A DNA stretch of 64,000 nt. It comes from UBA1672 sp050633325 (lineage in GTDB: Bacteria; Pseudomonadota; Alphaproteobacteria; Micavibrionales; Micavibrionaceae). A program made the translations under genes and the position numbers. Of the stretch, positions 30,601 through 40,100 are shown one piece after another (within the stretch, counting starts at the first letter, position 1; every line of letters starts with the position of its first letter). The notes below the pieces were generated by a model that was given only the letters and a program-made list of their open reading frames with translations, was not told the origin of the DNA and ran no database searches. The stretch spans positions 6,111 to 70,110 of the forward strand of contig JBOEGH010000013.1 of assembly GCA_050633325.1 (NCBI GenBank), written 5' to 3'.

Positions 30601-31767
30601 ATTAATAAAAATGGTACTCGTGATCGTAACAACCGTATTGGTGCTGGTGGGCGTTATGATTTCAATGACCGCATTGGCCTAACCGCCGAGGCAACAACAG
30701 GAAACCAAGGATGGGGCGGCCAAGTTGGCGTTGAATATGCCCACTCCGACAGGACAAGCTATTACGCTAATTATCTCATTGATACAGATCGCAGTGACAT
30801 TGGAACACGCGGGAAAAGCTCTAACCTGACTGTTGGTGCAAAATCCAGATATTCCGACAGTATTTCTGTATTCGCCGAGGAGCGTCACCAAACATTTGAT
30901 AATGACTCATCAAGTTTAATACATTCATTCGGGCTAGACCTTGCGGCAAGCGACCAATGGACATGGGGGGGACGTTTTGAAAATGGTACAATATCAGATG
31001 AATCCGCAGGAGATATAGAACGAACAGCAATATCCCTATCCTCTGGTTATCACAACGATAAAACCAGATATGGCGGAACAGTCGAGCTGCGCCTTGATGA
31101 TGATGGTACACAAGGTAACAGAACATCTTGGTTAGTCAGTAACAACCTGTCTTATCAATTTGTTCCTGACTGGCGCGTGCTTGCCGATTTAGATTTTGCG
31201 ATAAGTGAATCGGGTTTAAGCAGTAATCTGGATGCTGACTTCATTGAACTTGGTCTGGGATATGCATACCGCCCAGTTGATAATGATAGATTTAATGCAC
31301 TGATCCGTTATGAATATTTACAAGATTTAGCCAGCCCCGGCCAACTAGACGGCAGTGCATCTAACGACGCGAACGACTATGAACAACGCAGTCATGTATT
31401 TTCCGCCGATGCAATTTATGACTTAACACCAAAATGGTCTATTGGCGGTAAAGTCGGTTACCGGTTTGGCGAGATACGTGATAACACCATCACAGATTCT
31501 GAATTTTTCGACAGCCAAGCTTTATTGTTGATCGGACGCGCAGACTGGCATGTTGTCAAGAAATGGGACTTAACAGGAGAGCTGCGTTACCTAGAAGTAT
31601 CAGAAGCAGAGGATTCAAGATCAGGTGCTCTAATTGGTGCATACAGGCATTTCAATCAACATATAAAGGCAGGTGCAGGGTATAACTTCACTGACTTTTC
31701 TGATGATTTAACTGATCTGGATTATCAAAGCAAAGGGCCATTTATAAATATCATTGGTAAATTTTAG
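27619..31767 (+). CDS. Outer-membrane protein with N-terminal OmpA-like domain and C-terminal beta-barrel (1382 aa)
   Basis: The signal peptide ends near PTAAAAG (about residue 26). An OmpA/MotB-like peptidoglycan-binding domain follows at about 85-215 (IRKIHITGHADKQPF, LSLGRAKQAGLYIQ, SPNRRIQIQVW). Next come Ig/Cna-like beta modules (about 280-475, PVSGGIVTINGDNI), and from about 485 (DWFYVGLADLTVG) a long region of alternating strands rich in Y, R, D and G ends in a terminal Phe (IIGKF), the usual BAM signal of outer-membrane barrels. The ATG overlaps the upstream stop (TAATG), so expression is coupled to the DUF11 giant. I infer that it holds or exports that protein. No named family fits the full-length architecture. 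Confidence 0.8.
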   Translation: MKNIYLYNTAIALITLCALPTAAAAGKHSEEGCKSNNSCVAPNNIGKLSLDSKSEIKEVNATAPNLEYRDTADEVLVLVQPNKENHLSIAQKADYFGSGEHALSDLETKTIDKFLARIIDKEIRKIHITGHADKQPFKENSNSPYSNNKDLSLGRAKQAGLYIQRTLNNPKTSIYISGAGDTQPIVECDESTLGIKEYQECLSPNRRIQIQVWYKEKNIEVACKDRKAQSTDLPFRISIDGEPIAKGDTSNSADVTRCKDVALEKANIQVRFDPLEDTQALNITAYPQNVVRGENVSFTPYSNYSYYIHKAEVRIFEEGQSTQKAPLTVIDLDTSLEHEAKWQSPKGSGQRSLQYVLRVYDDKGRFDETSAMALRLLDKSRPLDDQDTEKREKLTGYGENHLTIKNIPVSGGIVTINGDNISQGTKVNAMGASVPVDNNGRFAYRQILPAGNHSVDIETISPDGTRAEFTRSLYIPNQDWFYVGLADLTVGKNDVDGPANLVTGNNSKKYDGDAYVDGRLAFYAKGKIKGVWLLSASADTKEQPVEDLFSNFTSKDPRHLLKRIDPNKYYQVYGDDSTTIEDAPTQGKFYVKLERDKSHVMWGNFQTKITGTDLVNYSRTLYGANAEYVSPTVTSQGESKTEVTAFAADPGSVSSLEEHRGTGGSLYYLRGQDVVVGSERLRIETRDRDSGIVLNTQYLTYGQDYEVNYTQGRVILREPLSSTSSNNTIVQTGSLSGNPVYLVAGYEFTPSASEINNLTKGGRVSHWVNDNLRVGVTAYDQDGSGLDQTLTGIDITARYKPGTYIKLETARSRGAGNGSLSSVDGGFSFNSLDQTKTDNIEADAYRAEIGIDLSEVTDGKQKGSINAYTLSREDGFSAPGQLTSEQILQHGLSASVPITDKTTLEAKLDYKSGDETGDITSAEIIAEHKLSPERTVSVAMRHDDRNTSSTVGGSSEKLSETGERTDIALKYLYAPTTEEGEKKNYEVYSLMQATINKNGTRDRNNRIGAGGRYDFNDRIGLTAEATTGNQGWGGQVGVEYAHSDRTSYYANYLIDTDRSDIGTRGKSSNLTVGAKSRYSDSISVFAEERHQTFDNDSSSLIHSFGLDLAASDQWTWGGRFENGTISDESAGDIERTAISLSSGYHNDKTRYGGTVELRLDDDGTQGNRTSWLVSNNLSYQFVPDWRVLADLDFAISESGLSSNLDADFIELGLGYAYRPVDNDRFNALIRYEYLQDLASPGQLDGSASNDANDYEQRSHVFSADAIYDLTPKWSIGGKVGYRFGEIRDNTITDSEFFDSQALLLIGRADWHVVKKWDLTGELRYLEVSEAEDSRSGALIGAYRHFNQHIKAGAGYNFTDFSDDLTDLDYQSKGPFINIIGKF

Positions 31768-31915
31768 AGCGCTAATATTACATGATAAAACAAGACCTTA
31801 CAAAGAAACAACAAACCATTACTAAAACAAAAATAATATGAAGGTCACTCATTAACAAGCGGGTAAATATACTAAACCCGTAAGTGATACTCCTCACATT
31901 ATGGCCATATCTTTA

Positions 31916-33058
31916 TCAATACCCATAAAACTTTACATCGCCAGAATCATAAGATATCGCACCGTCATCTTCCTGACCTTCGGCACATGAAAAAGGTGAT
32001 TTCAATGCTGGTTGAAGTAACATCGTAAGGTTAAGACCACCATCCCATATATAACCTTTATCACTTAATCCATATGACTCACCCGTAACGAATAATCGTC
32101 CATCTTTTAACTTTTGATCAAACGAATAACCTGCATTAACTTCTGTTAATTCATCAAAACAATCCCATATGTCATAACCATCATATTTTCTCCATTCTAT
32201 ATGCTCAGGATTGCTACCCTGATACTCTGCATATAACGGATCAGTATTTCCGCCCGTATCGGGTAAGATAAACCTTAAATTAAATGACAATTCCTGACGA
32301 TTATCGACATAATTTTTACGCCTCTCATCTGTCCACCCACTAAATGTGTCACTTTTTACGAACGGAACATTTCCATACTTTTTAAATATTTTCCTCATTT
32401 GATCTCTATATTGTTCATTTAGCTTTTTCTTTTTCTCCAAACTTTTTGCTTCACGTTCCATATATTCATCAAATTCTTCATCACTATATTTCGCCTGCAT
32501 TTTCATATGATGCTCTGCTGATTTTTGATCTATCTCCTGCCTCCAAATTTTTTCCTTCAATTTTTCATCATCATCAGGTTCAGGGTATCTATAGTCAGAT
32601 CGCGTACCTATACCAACCGGAATTTTTTCCAGACAATCACCAGTATTGCGATCCCACACATTAATGAGAAAATCTTCTCCCCACGTGATCACACGCTTAT
32701 CATCAAGCATCTGAGCCCCCAGAGGAAAGCCAAAATGAAGCCCCTTCAGTTTCAATACATTTCGCCCCGTATTTAAATCCCAAATACCACATTGGTTCTG
32801 GCGGTCAATATCGCGTCCATACCATTGATAAGTGTCACAACTCCTCCAACTAATATCATAGCCCAAAAGCAAATTATCCGGCATTTGTATATACCTAAAA
32901 ATACGATGAGAATCCTCAAGCTCAATAAAGGTCTCATTTTTCCTGATAAACGCGCAATTTATATCCTCTTTTGCTCTAGAAGCGGGCGATAAAAGACGGC
33001 CGCTCACCTCAAGATGCTTAAATTCACCCGGCACTGCTATATGTTTAAAAATATCCAT
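31916..33058 (-). CDS. WD40-like beta-propeller hypothetical protein
   Basis: 380 residues with no signal peptide. Propeller-like strands are visible: QCGIWDLNTGRNVLKLKG (about 85-105) and INVWDRNTGDCLEKIPVG (about 130-150), with D..G..W-type ends, and a late GYIWDGGLNLT. A highly charged insert, probably coiled-coil (about 165-235, rich in K and E, EAKSLEKKKKLNEQYRDQMRK split over its length), interrupts the propeller. GGGGGAG lies before the ATG. I do not recognise a specific family. A cytoplasmic scaffold role is a guess. Confidence 0.65.
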   Translation of the reverse strand: MDIFKHIAVPGEFKHLEVSGRLLSPASRAKEDINCAFIRKNETFIELEDSHRIFRYIQMPDNLLLGYDISWRSCDTYQWYGRDIDRQNQCGIWDLNTGRNVLKLKGLHFGFPLGAQMLDDKRVITWGEDFLINVWDRNTGDCLEKIPVGIGTRSDYRYPEPDDDEKLKEKIWRQEIDQKSAEHHMKMQAKYSDEEFDEYMEREAKSLEKKKKLNEQYRDQMRKIFKKYGNVPFVKSDTFSGWTDERRKNYVDNRQELSFNLRFILPDTGGNTDPLYAEYQGSNPEHIEWRKYDGYDIWDCFDELTEVNAGYSFDQKLKDGRLFVTGESYGLSDKGYIWDGGLNLTMLLQPALKSPFSCAEGQEDDGAISYDSGDVKFYGY

Positions 33059-33252
33059 AACTCCCCCCTTACTTTCACCCTAAACAATCATGCGTAAAAA
33101 GTATAATTTAACATATACCATAGAATGTAAAACACTTCCCACAATGCATATTCTTATCTTTGAAAAAGATGTATTAATTTTTTTATAAAAATCTAACTAA
33201 CTATTGAAAACAAAGCATGTTTTCACAGATAAAATAATATTATTGCTTTCAA

Positions 33253-33271
33253 AATACTATATAATAGTATT
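33253..33271. promoter_or_regulatory. 19-bp palindrome in the divergent WD40 / lipoprotein promoter region
   Basis: AATACTAT-ATA-ATAGTATT is a perfect dyad with 8-bp arms. It sits in the 262-bp divergent spacer (33059-33320), about 50 bases before the lipoprotein gene, and overlaps TATAAT-like boxes. It may be an operator. In such AT-rich DNA chance is a real alternative. The rest of the spacer shows only AT-rich sequence and a weak ACGCC/GGCGT hairpin at 33292-33307. Confidence 0.4.
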
Positions 33272-33320
33272 ATAATAACTATGTTCGTTTTACGCCTATT
33301 CTGGCGTTCTAAATATTCAA

Positions 33321-34202
33321 GTGACCATCGCATTGAAGAAGCTAGTAAAAACTATTGCTGTGACTTTTTACCTAATCATTTTAGGTGGTCTAAGCGCGTG
33401 CTCGATATTTGAAAATAATTCAAGTACTGCAATCAATACCTTAGCTGCACCACGTACGGACATGGCGGGGGATTTCGATTCTAAAACAGCGGACAAGCGC
33501 TTCTCTCCCATCAAGGGGATAAACAGTGACAGGCTTTTCTCAGAAAAACTTGGTGGTGACGAACGTACTGACCGTTTAGAAAACACCGTACAACGCATTC
33601 GCGATGATGTTGATGAAGTAATGCCATCGATAAAACGATTAGTCGCAATAGAAACAGAAATAGAAGATTTAGTCGGACAATTGAAAACTTTATTGTCTGA
33701 GCCTAAAATAACTGAAGTTAATTCAGAGGTTATTCCAAACAACGAATCAGAATTACAACCACCTCTGGTAAATGAAGAAACGAATGCTCCTACCGCTGCT
33801 CCTACTCCACTTGTTAGCGCAGACAAAGAAGAAACCAAAATCAAAGAGAAAAAACAGCCTGAAAATAATGGAAAAACCTCCATTAAAGATTTGAGAATTG
33901 GCGAACACGCAGATAAAACACGTATCGTCATTGACGCAACAGCAAAAATAACAACTAAACTTGACTTTGATAACGAAGAATTACTACTTCTTATAAAAAC
34001 AGATGCGCCCGAATACAGTTTCTCACCACAAAAAATAAGCAACAAAGCAAAAATCATTGATGATGTAACTGTTGTAAAAGATCAAAACGGGCATGAAATA
34101 ATTATTTCACTCAATGCGGGCAAATCTATTTCCAAGATAGTAACGATCAAAAAAGATACGAAAAACCCTTTATACAGACAGTATTTCGATATATTCCATT
34201 AA
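33321..34202 (+). CDS. Lipoprotein with C-terminal AMIN-like domain
   Basis: 293 residues. The signal sequence ends in the lipobox LSAC (about residue 27), so it is lipid-anchored. The middle (about 80-185) is low-complexity and charged, with a predicted coiled-coil (RLENTVQRIRDDVDEV) and a Pro/Thr-rich linker. The C-terminal 105 residues (IKDLRIGEHADKTRIVIDATA...) match the AMIN-type pattern G-H-x-D-K-T-R-(I/V)-V-(I/L)-D, which in known proteins targets envelope machines or peptidoglycan. The start is unclear: GTG at 33321, or TTG at 33333 opening MKKLVKTIAV. It precedes the pilus locus but is on the opposite strand from its first subunit gene. Confidence 0.75.
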   Translation: MTIALKKLVKTIAVTFYLIILGGLSACSIFENNSSTAINTLAAPRTDMAGDFDSKTADKRFSPIKGINSDRLFSEKLGGDERTDRLENTVQRIRDDVDEVMPSIKRLVAIETEIEDLVGQLKTLLSEPKITEVNSEVIPNNESELQPPLVNEETNAPTAAPTPLVSADKEETKIKEKKQPENNGKTSIKDLRIGEHADKTRIVIDATAKITTKLDFDNEELLLLIKTDAPEYSFSPQKISNKAKIIDDVTVVKDQNGHEIIISLNAGKSISKIVTIKKDTKNPLYRQYFDIFH

Positions 34203-34292
34203 GAATATAATAAATACAAAGCAATAAATAAAATATTAGCTTGAGATAAACAGCATATATAACCTTTCATATGCCAGATAACCAAACCTATA

Positions 34293-34817
34293 CTAATTAT
34301 CGAATATGATTTCAATCTCAATATTACGAGTAAGAGTTTGATCTTGATAACTCATATTACCGCGAGTTTCCAAACGACCATAAAGCCAAAATTGCGCCTC
34401 TCCATTTACGTCGGTGCGTTTATTTTCAGGGCCTGATTGGATATTTTTTAACGACATTGATGTTCCCAAAGTACCTGGAATTAAAAGGTCATCGCTGTCT
34501 GTGATACTAACAGTATAATTAGTTAATGGAGGCCCATCTGTAACCGTATATATACCGCGCTGCGGATCATCTATAAAGAAAATATCAGATGTTTTTGTTA
34601 CCGTACCACCGCTAGCAATATCAATATTTTCTACATTCAAAAAATCCAAAAGAGCAAACTTACCAAACGAAAAATTCTGATCTGTTGTAACAGTCTGGGC
34701 AGAAACAACAGACGGAAAGAACATAAACACACATGACGCATACTTTAAAACATTGATGTTAAAGCGACTAGTTTTTCTATTATTTGGTTTCAGTTTAGTC
34801 ATACACACCCAACACAT
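34293..34817 (-). CDS. DUF4402 domain protein, probable minor pilus subunit
   Basis: 174 residues: signal peptide (cleavage near VVSAQT, about residue 41), then a DUF4402-type beta domain with NFSFGKFAL, GTVTKTSD, YTVSITDSDDLL and a C-terminal strand NIEIEIIFDN. It starts directly after the chaperone stop (TAG then ATG); a second ATG at 34802 is possible. The sequence is more divergent than the two larger DUF4402 proteins of the locus, and its position after the chaperone fits a minor or tip subunit. That role is inferred from position only. Confidence 0.72.
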   Translation of the reverse strand: MCWVCMTKLKPNNRKTSRFNINVLKYASCVFMFFPSVVSAQTVTTDQNFSFGKFALLDFLNVENIDIASGGTVTKTSDIFFIDDPQRGIYTVTDGPPLTNYTVSITDSDDLLIPGTLGTSMSLKNIQSGPENKRTDVNGEAQFWLYGRLETRGNMSYQDQTLTRNIEIEIIFDN

Positions 34818-35630
34818 CTAGAATTGTGCAGTAGTTTCATTAAATATATTACCATCATCATCGGAATATACTATATTTATCTTCCCCTTACCGCGTGGGT
34901 CAACCTTCAAAGGGAGGTTAATAATGCGTTTTTCAACATCAGTAAATACGTTTAAATTAGATAGCGCCCCTATTCGATCACCATTTAAATAAGCCCTAAT
35001 AGAGCCCAAAGTCCCTATATTACCGTTTCTTGTAACAGTCAGATGTAGCTCCCCAGCAACAGAGTTAACTGATTTAGCCTGCCCTTGTGGTTTATAAGAA
35101 ATATCCTTAATTTCCGTTTCAACATTAACATCACCATGGCGAATGACAACTGGGATAGAAACGCCTAAATTCATCTTCATTGAAACTGTAACATTGCCCG
35201 AAGGGTTATTTTTTTCCGCTTCCTCTTGTGACAAAGTATCATAACGCGTTGCCACTAGATGAAAACGGTACTCACCATCCGGTAGTGCCTCAGGTTTTCT
35301 AACAGATATACGAATTTTTTGACGCCCACCCGGTGATACTTCAAACTGTTTAGGAGAAATTCTTACATGTTTATCAGGATTAAAAAATTCAGAATTAGGG
35401 GTATCTAGCTTTTCATAAGAGCCATCCTCATTCTGAAGGTAATGAATTGTGCTTATGCGATAGAGCCCTGGCTTATCAAATATATTTAAAATAGTGACCT
35501 CACCACTACGATCACGAGGCTCTATAACCACTCTACGCGGTACGATATCAACACGAGCTTCTGCAATTTTGGGAAAGTAAGACAGAACAATTAAAGTTAC
35601 CAGAAAGGCATTCGCAAGTAATTTTTTCAT
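34818..35630 (-). CDS. PapD-like periplasmic pilus chaperone
   Basis: 270 residues with a signal peptide (cleavage near AEARVD, about 25). The first Ig-like domain resembles pilus chaperones: VDIVPRRVVIEPRDRSGEVTILN, VSPGGRQKIRISVRKP and DGEYRFHLVATRY near residue 123, followed by a second beta domain. It would cap and deliver DUF4402 subunits to the usher. AGGAAA precedes the ATG. It lies between the two main pilin genes and the third DUF4402 gene on one strand, behind a hairpin that may reduce its expression relative to the pilins. Confidence 0.8.
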   Translation of the reverse strand: MKKLLANAFLVTLIVLSYFPKIAEARVDIVPRRVVIEPRDRSGEVTILNIFDKPGLYRISTIHYLQNEDGSYEKLDTPNSEFFNPDKHVRISPKQFEVSPGGRQKIRISVRKPEALPDGEYRFHLVATRYDTLSQEEAEKNNPSGNVTVSMKMNLGVSIPVVIRHGDVNVETEIKDISYKPQGQAKSVNSVAGELHLTVTRNGNIGTLGSIRAYLNGDRIGALSNLNVFTDVEKRIINLPLKVDPRGKGKINIVYSDDDGNIFNETTAQF

Positions 35631-35659
35631 AGTGTTTCCTATCGCTTTTTAAGGACATT

Positions 35660-35697
35660 AACACGTAAAAAAACCTGCCACAAGTGACAGGTTTTTA
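35660..35697 (-). terminator. Strong hairpin terminator or attenuator between pilin and chaperone genes
   Basis: On the minus strand AACCTGTCA and TGGCAGGTT (35693-35685 and 35680-35672) form a stem with a 4-base loop, followed by a run of seven T. It lies 26 bases past the stop of the pilin at 35720 and 42 bases before the chaperone ATG. All these genes point left, so partial read-through would give more pilin than chaperone. Confidence 0.8.
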
Positions 35698-35719
35698 TTA
35701 ATTATATATTGTCTGGATA

Positions 35720-36376
35720 TTAGTAACTTACAGTCACATCGAAAGAACCAGTATATGGCGCAGTCTCGTTGATTGTGTCACCTTCAGCAGCAGTGATAGT
35801 TGCACCGATAGAAAGAGTGTTTGTACCACCACCAAAAGAACTGGAGAAAGTTTCAGTAAATGATACTGAACCACTACTTAGGTCTCTAGGTGCTGATTCT
35901 GTACCACCATTATAGCTTGTCAAAAAGCCATCAAGAGCCAATGTATTAAATCCTGATGTAGGAACAGAAACATTATCGATTGTGACATTCAAAGTAGATG
36001 TATCAACAGCATCAGATAGATTTATCAGCGCAGCTTGAGCGTTTGTGTCATCAACAACAGATGCCACAGCCTGAACATCAGTACCATCCGCACCTGTCTC
36101 AATAGCAGCAGCAGATAAAACACCGCCAGAACTAACAGTAGCAGTTGCGCCCATATCTTCATCACTTTCACCACCGGCAGAACCATCAACACCAGGAACC
36201 AAGGCAACAACACCAAAGTTAAGACCGGTATTCCCCAAAGCAGCTGTGATTGAGTTATTAACAGTTACGCTTGACGTAACGTTAGCAACATTGGCCTGAG
36301 CCATTGCATTAGATGACAAAATAGCGGCAGAAAGAAATGACGCAGTGTATAATGCTTTTTTCATAGATTTTTTCAT
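35720..36376 (-). CDS. DUF4402 pilin-like subunit (218 aa)
   Basis: Signal peptide cleaved near NAMAQA (about residue 27), then a DUF4402 domain: VTVNNSITAALGNTGLNFGVV, an Ala/Gly/Asp-rich middle (about 70-120), LNVTIDNVSVP, and a C-terminal strand PYTGSFDVTVSY shared with the neighbouring subunit. Low charge and no cysteine in the mature part fit an exported structural subunit. AAGGA precedes the ATG. It is 39 bases downstream of the 36416-36997 paralogue and ends before a strong terminator hairpin, as expected for an abundantly made pilin. Confidence 0.82.
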   Translation of the reverse strand: MKKSMKKALYTASFLSAAILSSNAMAQANVANVTSSVTVNNSITAALGNTGLNFGVVALVPGVDGSAGGESDEDMGATATVSSGGVLSAAAIETGADGTDVQAVASVVDDTNAQAALINLSDAVDTSTLNVTIDNVSVPTSGFNTLALDGFLTSYNGGTESAPRDLSSGSVSFTETFSSSFGGGTNTLSIGATITAAEGDTINETAPYTGSFDVTVSY

Positions 36377-36415
36377 TTTAAATAATTCCTTTATTTCTAT
36401 TAATCTTCACTTTGC

Positions 36416-36997
36416 CTAGTACGCAACAGTTACATCGAAAGAACCAGTATATGGCGTTGTCTCAGTGTAATCATTTGCACCAGCACCAACAATACGAGCA
36501 CCAATTGCAATCGTACTACCTGCGCCTGCATTATCTGCATAAGTTAGAGTAAATGGTGTACCGACAGTCGCCGACTGTTCAGAAAGCTCACCATTGCGAC
36601 GGTAAGTGAAAGTATCCATTGCAAATGATTCGCCATTATTAGCAGGACCAACAACATTACTAATTGTAACTTGAAGAGTAGCAGTGTCTGCCGCGTCCGT
36701 TACTGTTACAATAGCAGGCTGCGCCGCGCTGTCATCAACGATTGCAATAGCAGATGTACCAGCACCATCAGCCGTAACCACCAATGTGCCATCGGTACCC
36801 ATAACCGCATTAACATTATTTGTACCATCAGGAACAGCAACAATAACACCAAAATCAATACCTTGAGTTGGAGTGACAGTGACAGTATTTTGTACGGAAG
36901 CAGTTACAGGAACAGAAACCTGCGCCATAGCCGGTGATACGAATGCGCCGCACATAAGGGCAGCAACCAGTATCTTTTTAGTTTTGATTTGTCTCAT
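36416..36997 (-). CDS. DUF4402 pilin-like subunit (193 aa)
   Basis: Signal peptide (cleavage near PAMAQV, about 26) and a DUF4402 domain with VTASVQNTVTVTPTQGIDFGVI, TDAADTATLQVTISN and the C-terminal PYTGSFDVTVAY. It is similar in plan and C-terminus to the 218-residue neighbour, so the two probably arose by tandem duplication. AAAGGAG lies before the ATG. It is the first gene of the minus-strand pilus transcription unit and diverges from the usher gene across a 133-base AT-rich spacer. Confidence 0.82.
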   Translation of the reverse strand: MRQIKTKKILVAALMCGAFVSPAMAQVSVPVTASVQNTVTVTPTQGIDFGVIVAVPDGTNNVNAVMGTDGTLVVTADGAGTSAIAIVDDSAAQPAIVTVTDAADTATLQVTISNVVGPANNGESFAMDTFTYRRNGELSEQSATVGTPFTLTYADNAGAGSTIAIGARIVGAGANDYTETTPYTGSFDVTVAY

Positions 36998-37130
36998 GAA
37001 AATAACTCCTTTATTTTGAAACTTTGAATTAAAACTTTACACGCAGTCAGAACACTTTACAATCTAATTATTAACATTAGCTTAATTATACTCCTTAATT
37101 TTCAAATCAACCCCTAAAGTTACATGTTTT

Positions 37131-40100
37131 ATGCCAACATATTCTTTTAAACAATTATCTGTTTTGTGTTTTTTATTGGGCTACACCGTATACCCAAGCA
37201 CTATATATGCCAGTGATAATGACATTAAACAACAAAATTTAAAAGCATTAGCAAAAAAATTTGTGGGTGCACTTGATCCTATTTATGCTGTTGAAAAAAG
37301 CAAAACACAAGTCGCATCCAAAGGATTATCGAACGTTTCAGACGGAACCACCCTACTATTTCGACCACTTGTGGGACAACTTATCTTTGACACTGATATC
37401 TTTGCGATAAAAAGAAATAATCAAATTTATTTATCTCTATCGGATATCGTCTTCGTCTTTAGCATACCAATAGAATTTAATGACACAACAGGTGTGGGCT
37501 CAGGATGGTTCCTGCGTGAAGATTGGCTTATAGACATCAACATACCTGATAAAAAAGTTGTCTCTCGCGGTGAGGAATATCATGTTTATGATACAGACGC
37601 GGTATTCGAGGATGGCCTTACCTTCATATCTGCCAAAGCAATCGAAGACTGGATGGGATTTAAGTTTGAATTTGACTTCTCCCAACAATATATAAAAGTT
37701 GAATCGTCATACCCCATTCCCACCGTTGATCGTTTTCGACGCCAAGAACGCAAAATAGACCTTATCACCCAAAACAATATAGCCACATTACCAAGAACCC
37801 CGCAGGCTAAAAGGACAATAGCTCTAAGCGCACTGAACATAAACGAACGTGTCAGATATAACCGCCCTGGAACATCGAAAGTTGGTAAATATGTTGAATC
37901 AACAAACATATCATCAGATGGGCAAATTTTAGGGCATGAATCACGAATCAATATAAATCGCGACAGCGAAGATGGCATAAAGAGTGTTGTAGCCCATCTA
38001 TCCAACAGATCTGAAAATGCTGATTTACTAGGCCCTCTAAAGGCCACATATTATGAGGCGGGGGACATCACTTCCAGTCCTGTTTCCTTAAGCGGCGGCT
38101 CATCCCCCGGACTTGGCGCACGTGTAACAAACAACCCTTTACAAACAAACGATTTTCAAACAACCATCATAGAGGGAACAAGTATACCTGACTGGGATGT
38201 TGAGCTTTACCGTAACGGCGCATTAATAGAAACACAACGTGTCGCAAATAATGGAGAGTATCGCTTCACTGATATAGCCTTGTTCGCTGGAGACAACGAT
38301 TTTGAAATTCTTTTCTACGGCTTACAAGGGGAAATAAGAAAAGAGACAGTGAACATTCCCGTAAACGAAAAACTGCTTCTTTCACAAAAGGGTATCTATG
38401 ATGTTTCCCTTACAGTAGACGGAACACAAACATACGAAAAAACACCATCCGATGATGAAGATACAGACAAACTTGACTTTTCCGCGCAATACAGCACCGT
38501 TTTAGGGGGGAATTATATTTCCCTTGGACTGCGATCCACCCCAACTGACGGAGACCGCCTTAACTTTTTGAGCGCAGGGACAAACTTTGTTCTTAATGAA
38601 ACAATATTCGGAGCAACTTTTGGAATAGACGACCAATCTGAAATGGCTGCCGCATTCTCTGCTCGTAGGAATATTGGTGACTGGAAATTATCGGCGGGAC
38701 TTAGACTAGAAACTGACCAGTACGCATCAATAGACACCATAAATAACAATATTCTAAGAGCCGATATAAGTGCAAATAGGACTCTTAAAAAAGGAGGTTG
38801 GTTTCAAGGGGGAAACCTTCTCTTTAATAGTAATTACAACTATTTCAATAGTGGAGAAAGCCAACACAGCCACAACTTTGGTGCATCAGCTAATATTCAA
38901 GGCTTCAATATCAATAACTCATTAGCCTTCGACGGATATGATTACGAAGATGCACGTGAAGACGAACTCGGTTACAGCTTTAGCTTACGTAGAAACCTTG
39001 GACGCGCCTATGTTCGTGGAGGATTTGATTACAGAATACTTCCCGTGTCACAAATTGAGAGATATTTTGCCCAAGGGTATTACCGTTTTGGCAACAACAA
39101 AACCGTTGACCTACTTTGGGATCACAACCCAGTAGACGATTTTTCATCGGCAAGATTAAACCTCACATACCAAAACGAATACTTTCGCACAACTCCTTTT
39201 CTTGAAGCGACATCAAGCGATGACATCCGCGCAGGCGTGAACCTTAACTTCAGTCTGGTTAACACCAAAAGGCAACTGACGCCGGAAATCACAAGCGTTA
39301 ATGTGATCGGTCGCGGAATTGTTAATGCTCATGTATATTTGGATCATGATGGCGACCTTATTTTTAACGAAGAAATAGATGAGCCGTTGGCCGAAGTTAT
39401 GGTGCAAAGCTTAAATGCCAGAAAAAGAAGTGATACTGATGAAAACGGATACGCTGTATTAACCGGACTTTCCCCGGGTGTGCCAACGGATATCATAATA
39501 AATCAAGACACCCTACCCGACCACCTGATGGTACCCGGGCGCCCAGGACGATCCATCCTTCCCCTTGGTGGGCAACGCCACGATTTCGACATACCCATTC
39601 ATATGGCCGGCGAAGTTGATGGAACTACATACCTAAAAACAACAACTGGAGAGAAGAAAAATATTGGCCGCTTCTTCTTACAACTGCACCCTATGGACGG
39701 GCGCAGCAATGAAACAATTGATGCGCAAGTTGCATTCGACGGGTTCTACCTATTCTCCAAAGTACCTCCAGGGCGATATCTGTTAAAACCTAAACCACCA
39801 AAAAATAAGAAAAGCTTAGGCAACCCAACTCCAGAAATCATAACTATCACCTATAAAGGGGACATTGTTCCTGCTACTGATTTGCTTTTCAAAGAAAACC
39901 GCGGATTTGTCGAATATGATATTATTTCAGAATTAGACGAAAACCACATTACAAACTTTGCATCTGATCTATCATATGAATACAGCATGGCACTGCAATC
40001 AAAAGGAAAAAGCAGCCTAGGAACCATGCTCCAAGGTTTAATGATGAAGATGTATGGTAATAATGCATTAGATGGACTAAGCAAAACAAATCAAACTATT

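Noticed and set aside
31860..31880. Hairpin CGGGT...ACCCG between the OmpA-barrel and WD40 genes
   Set aside because: Only a 5-6-bp stem with an 11-base loop and no T run. Too weak to call a terminator.
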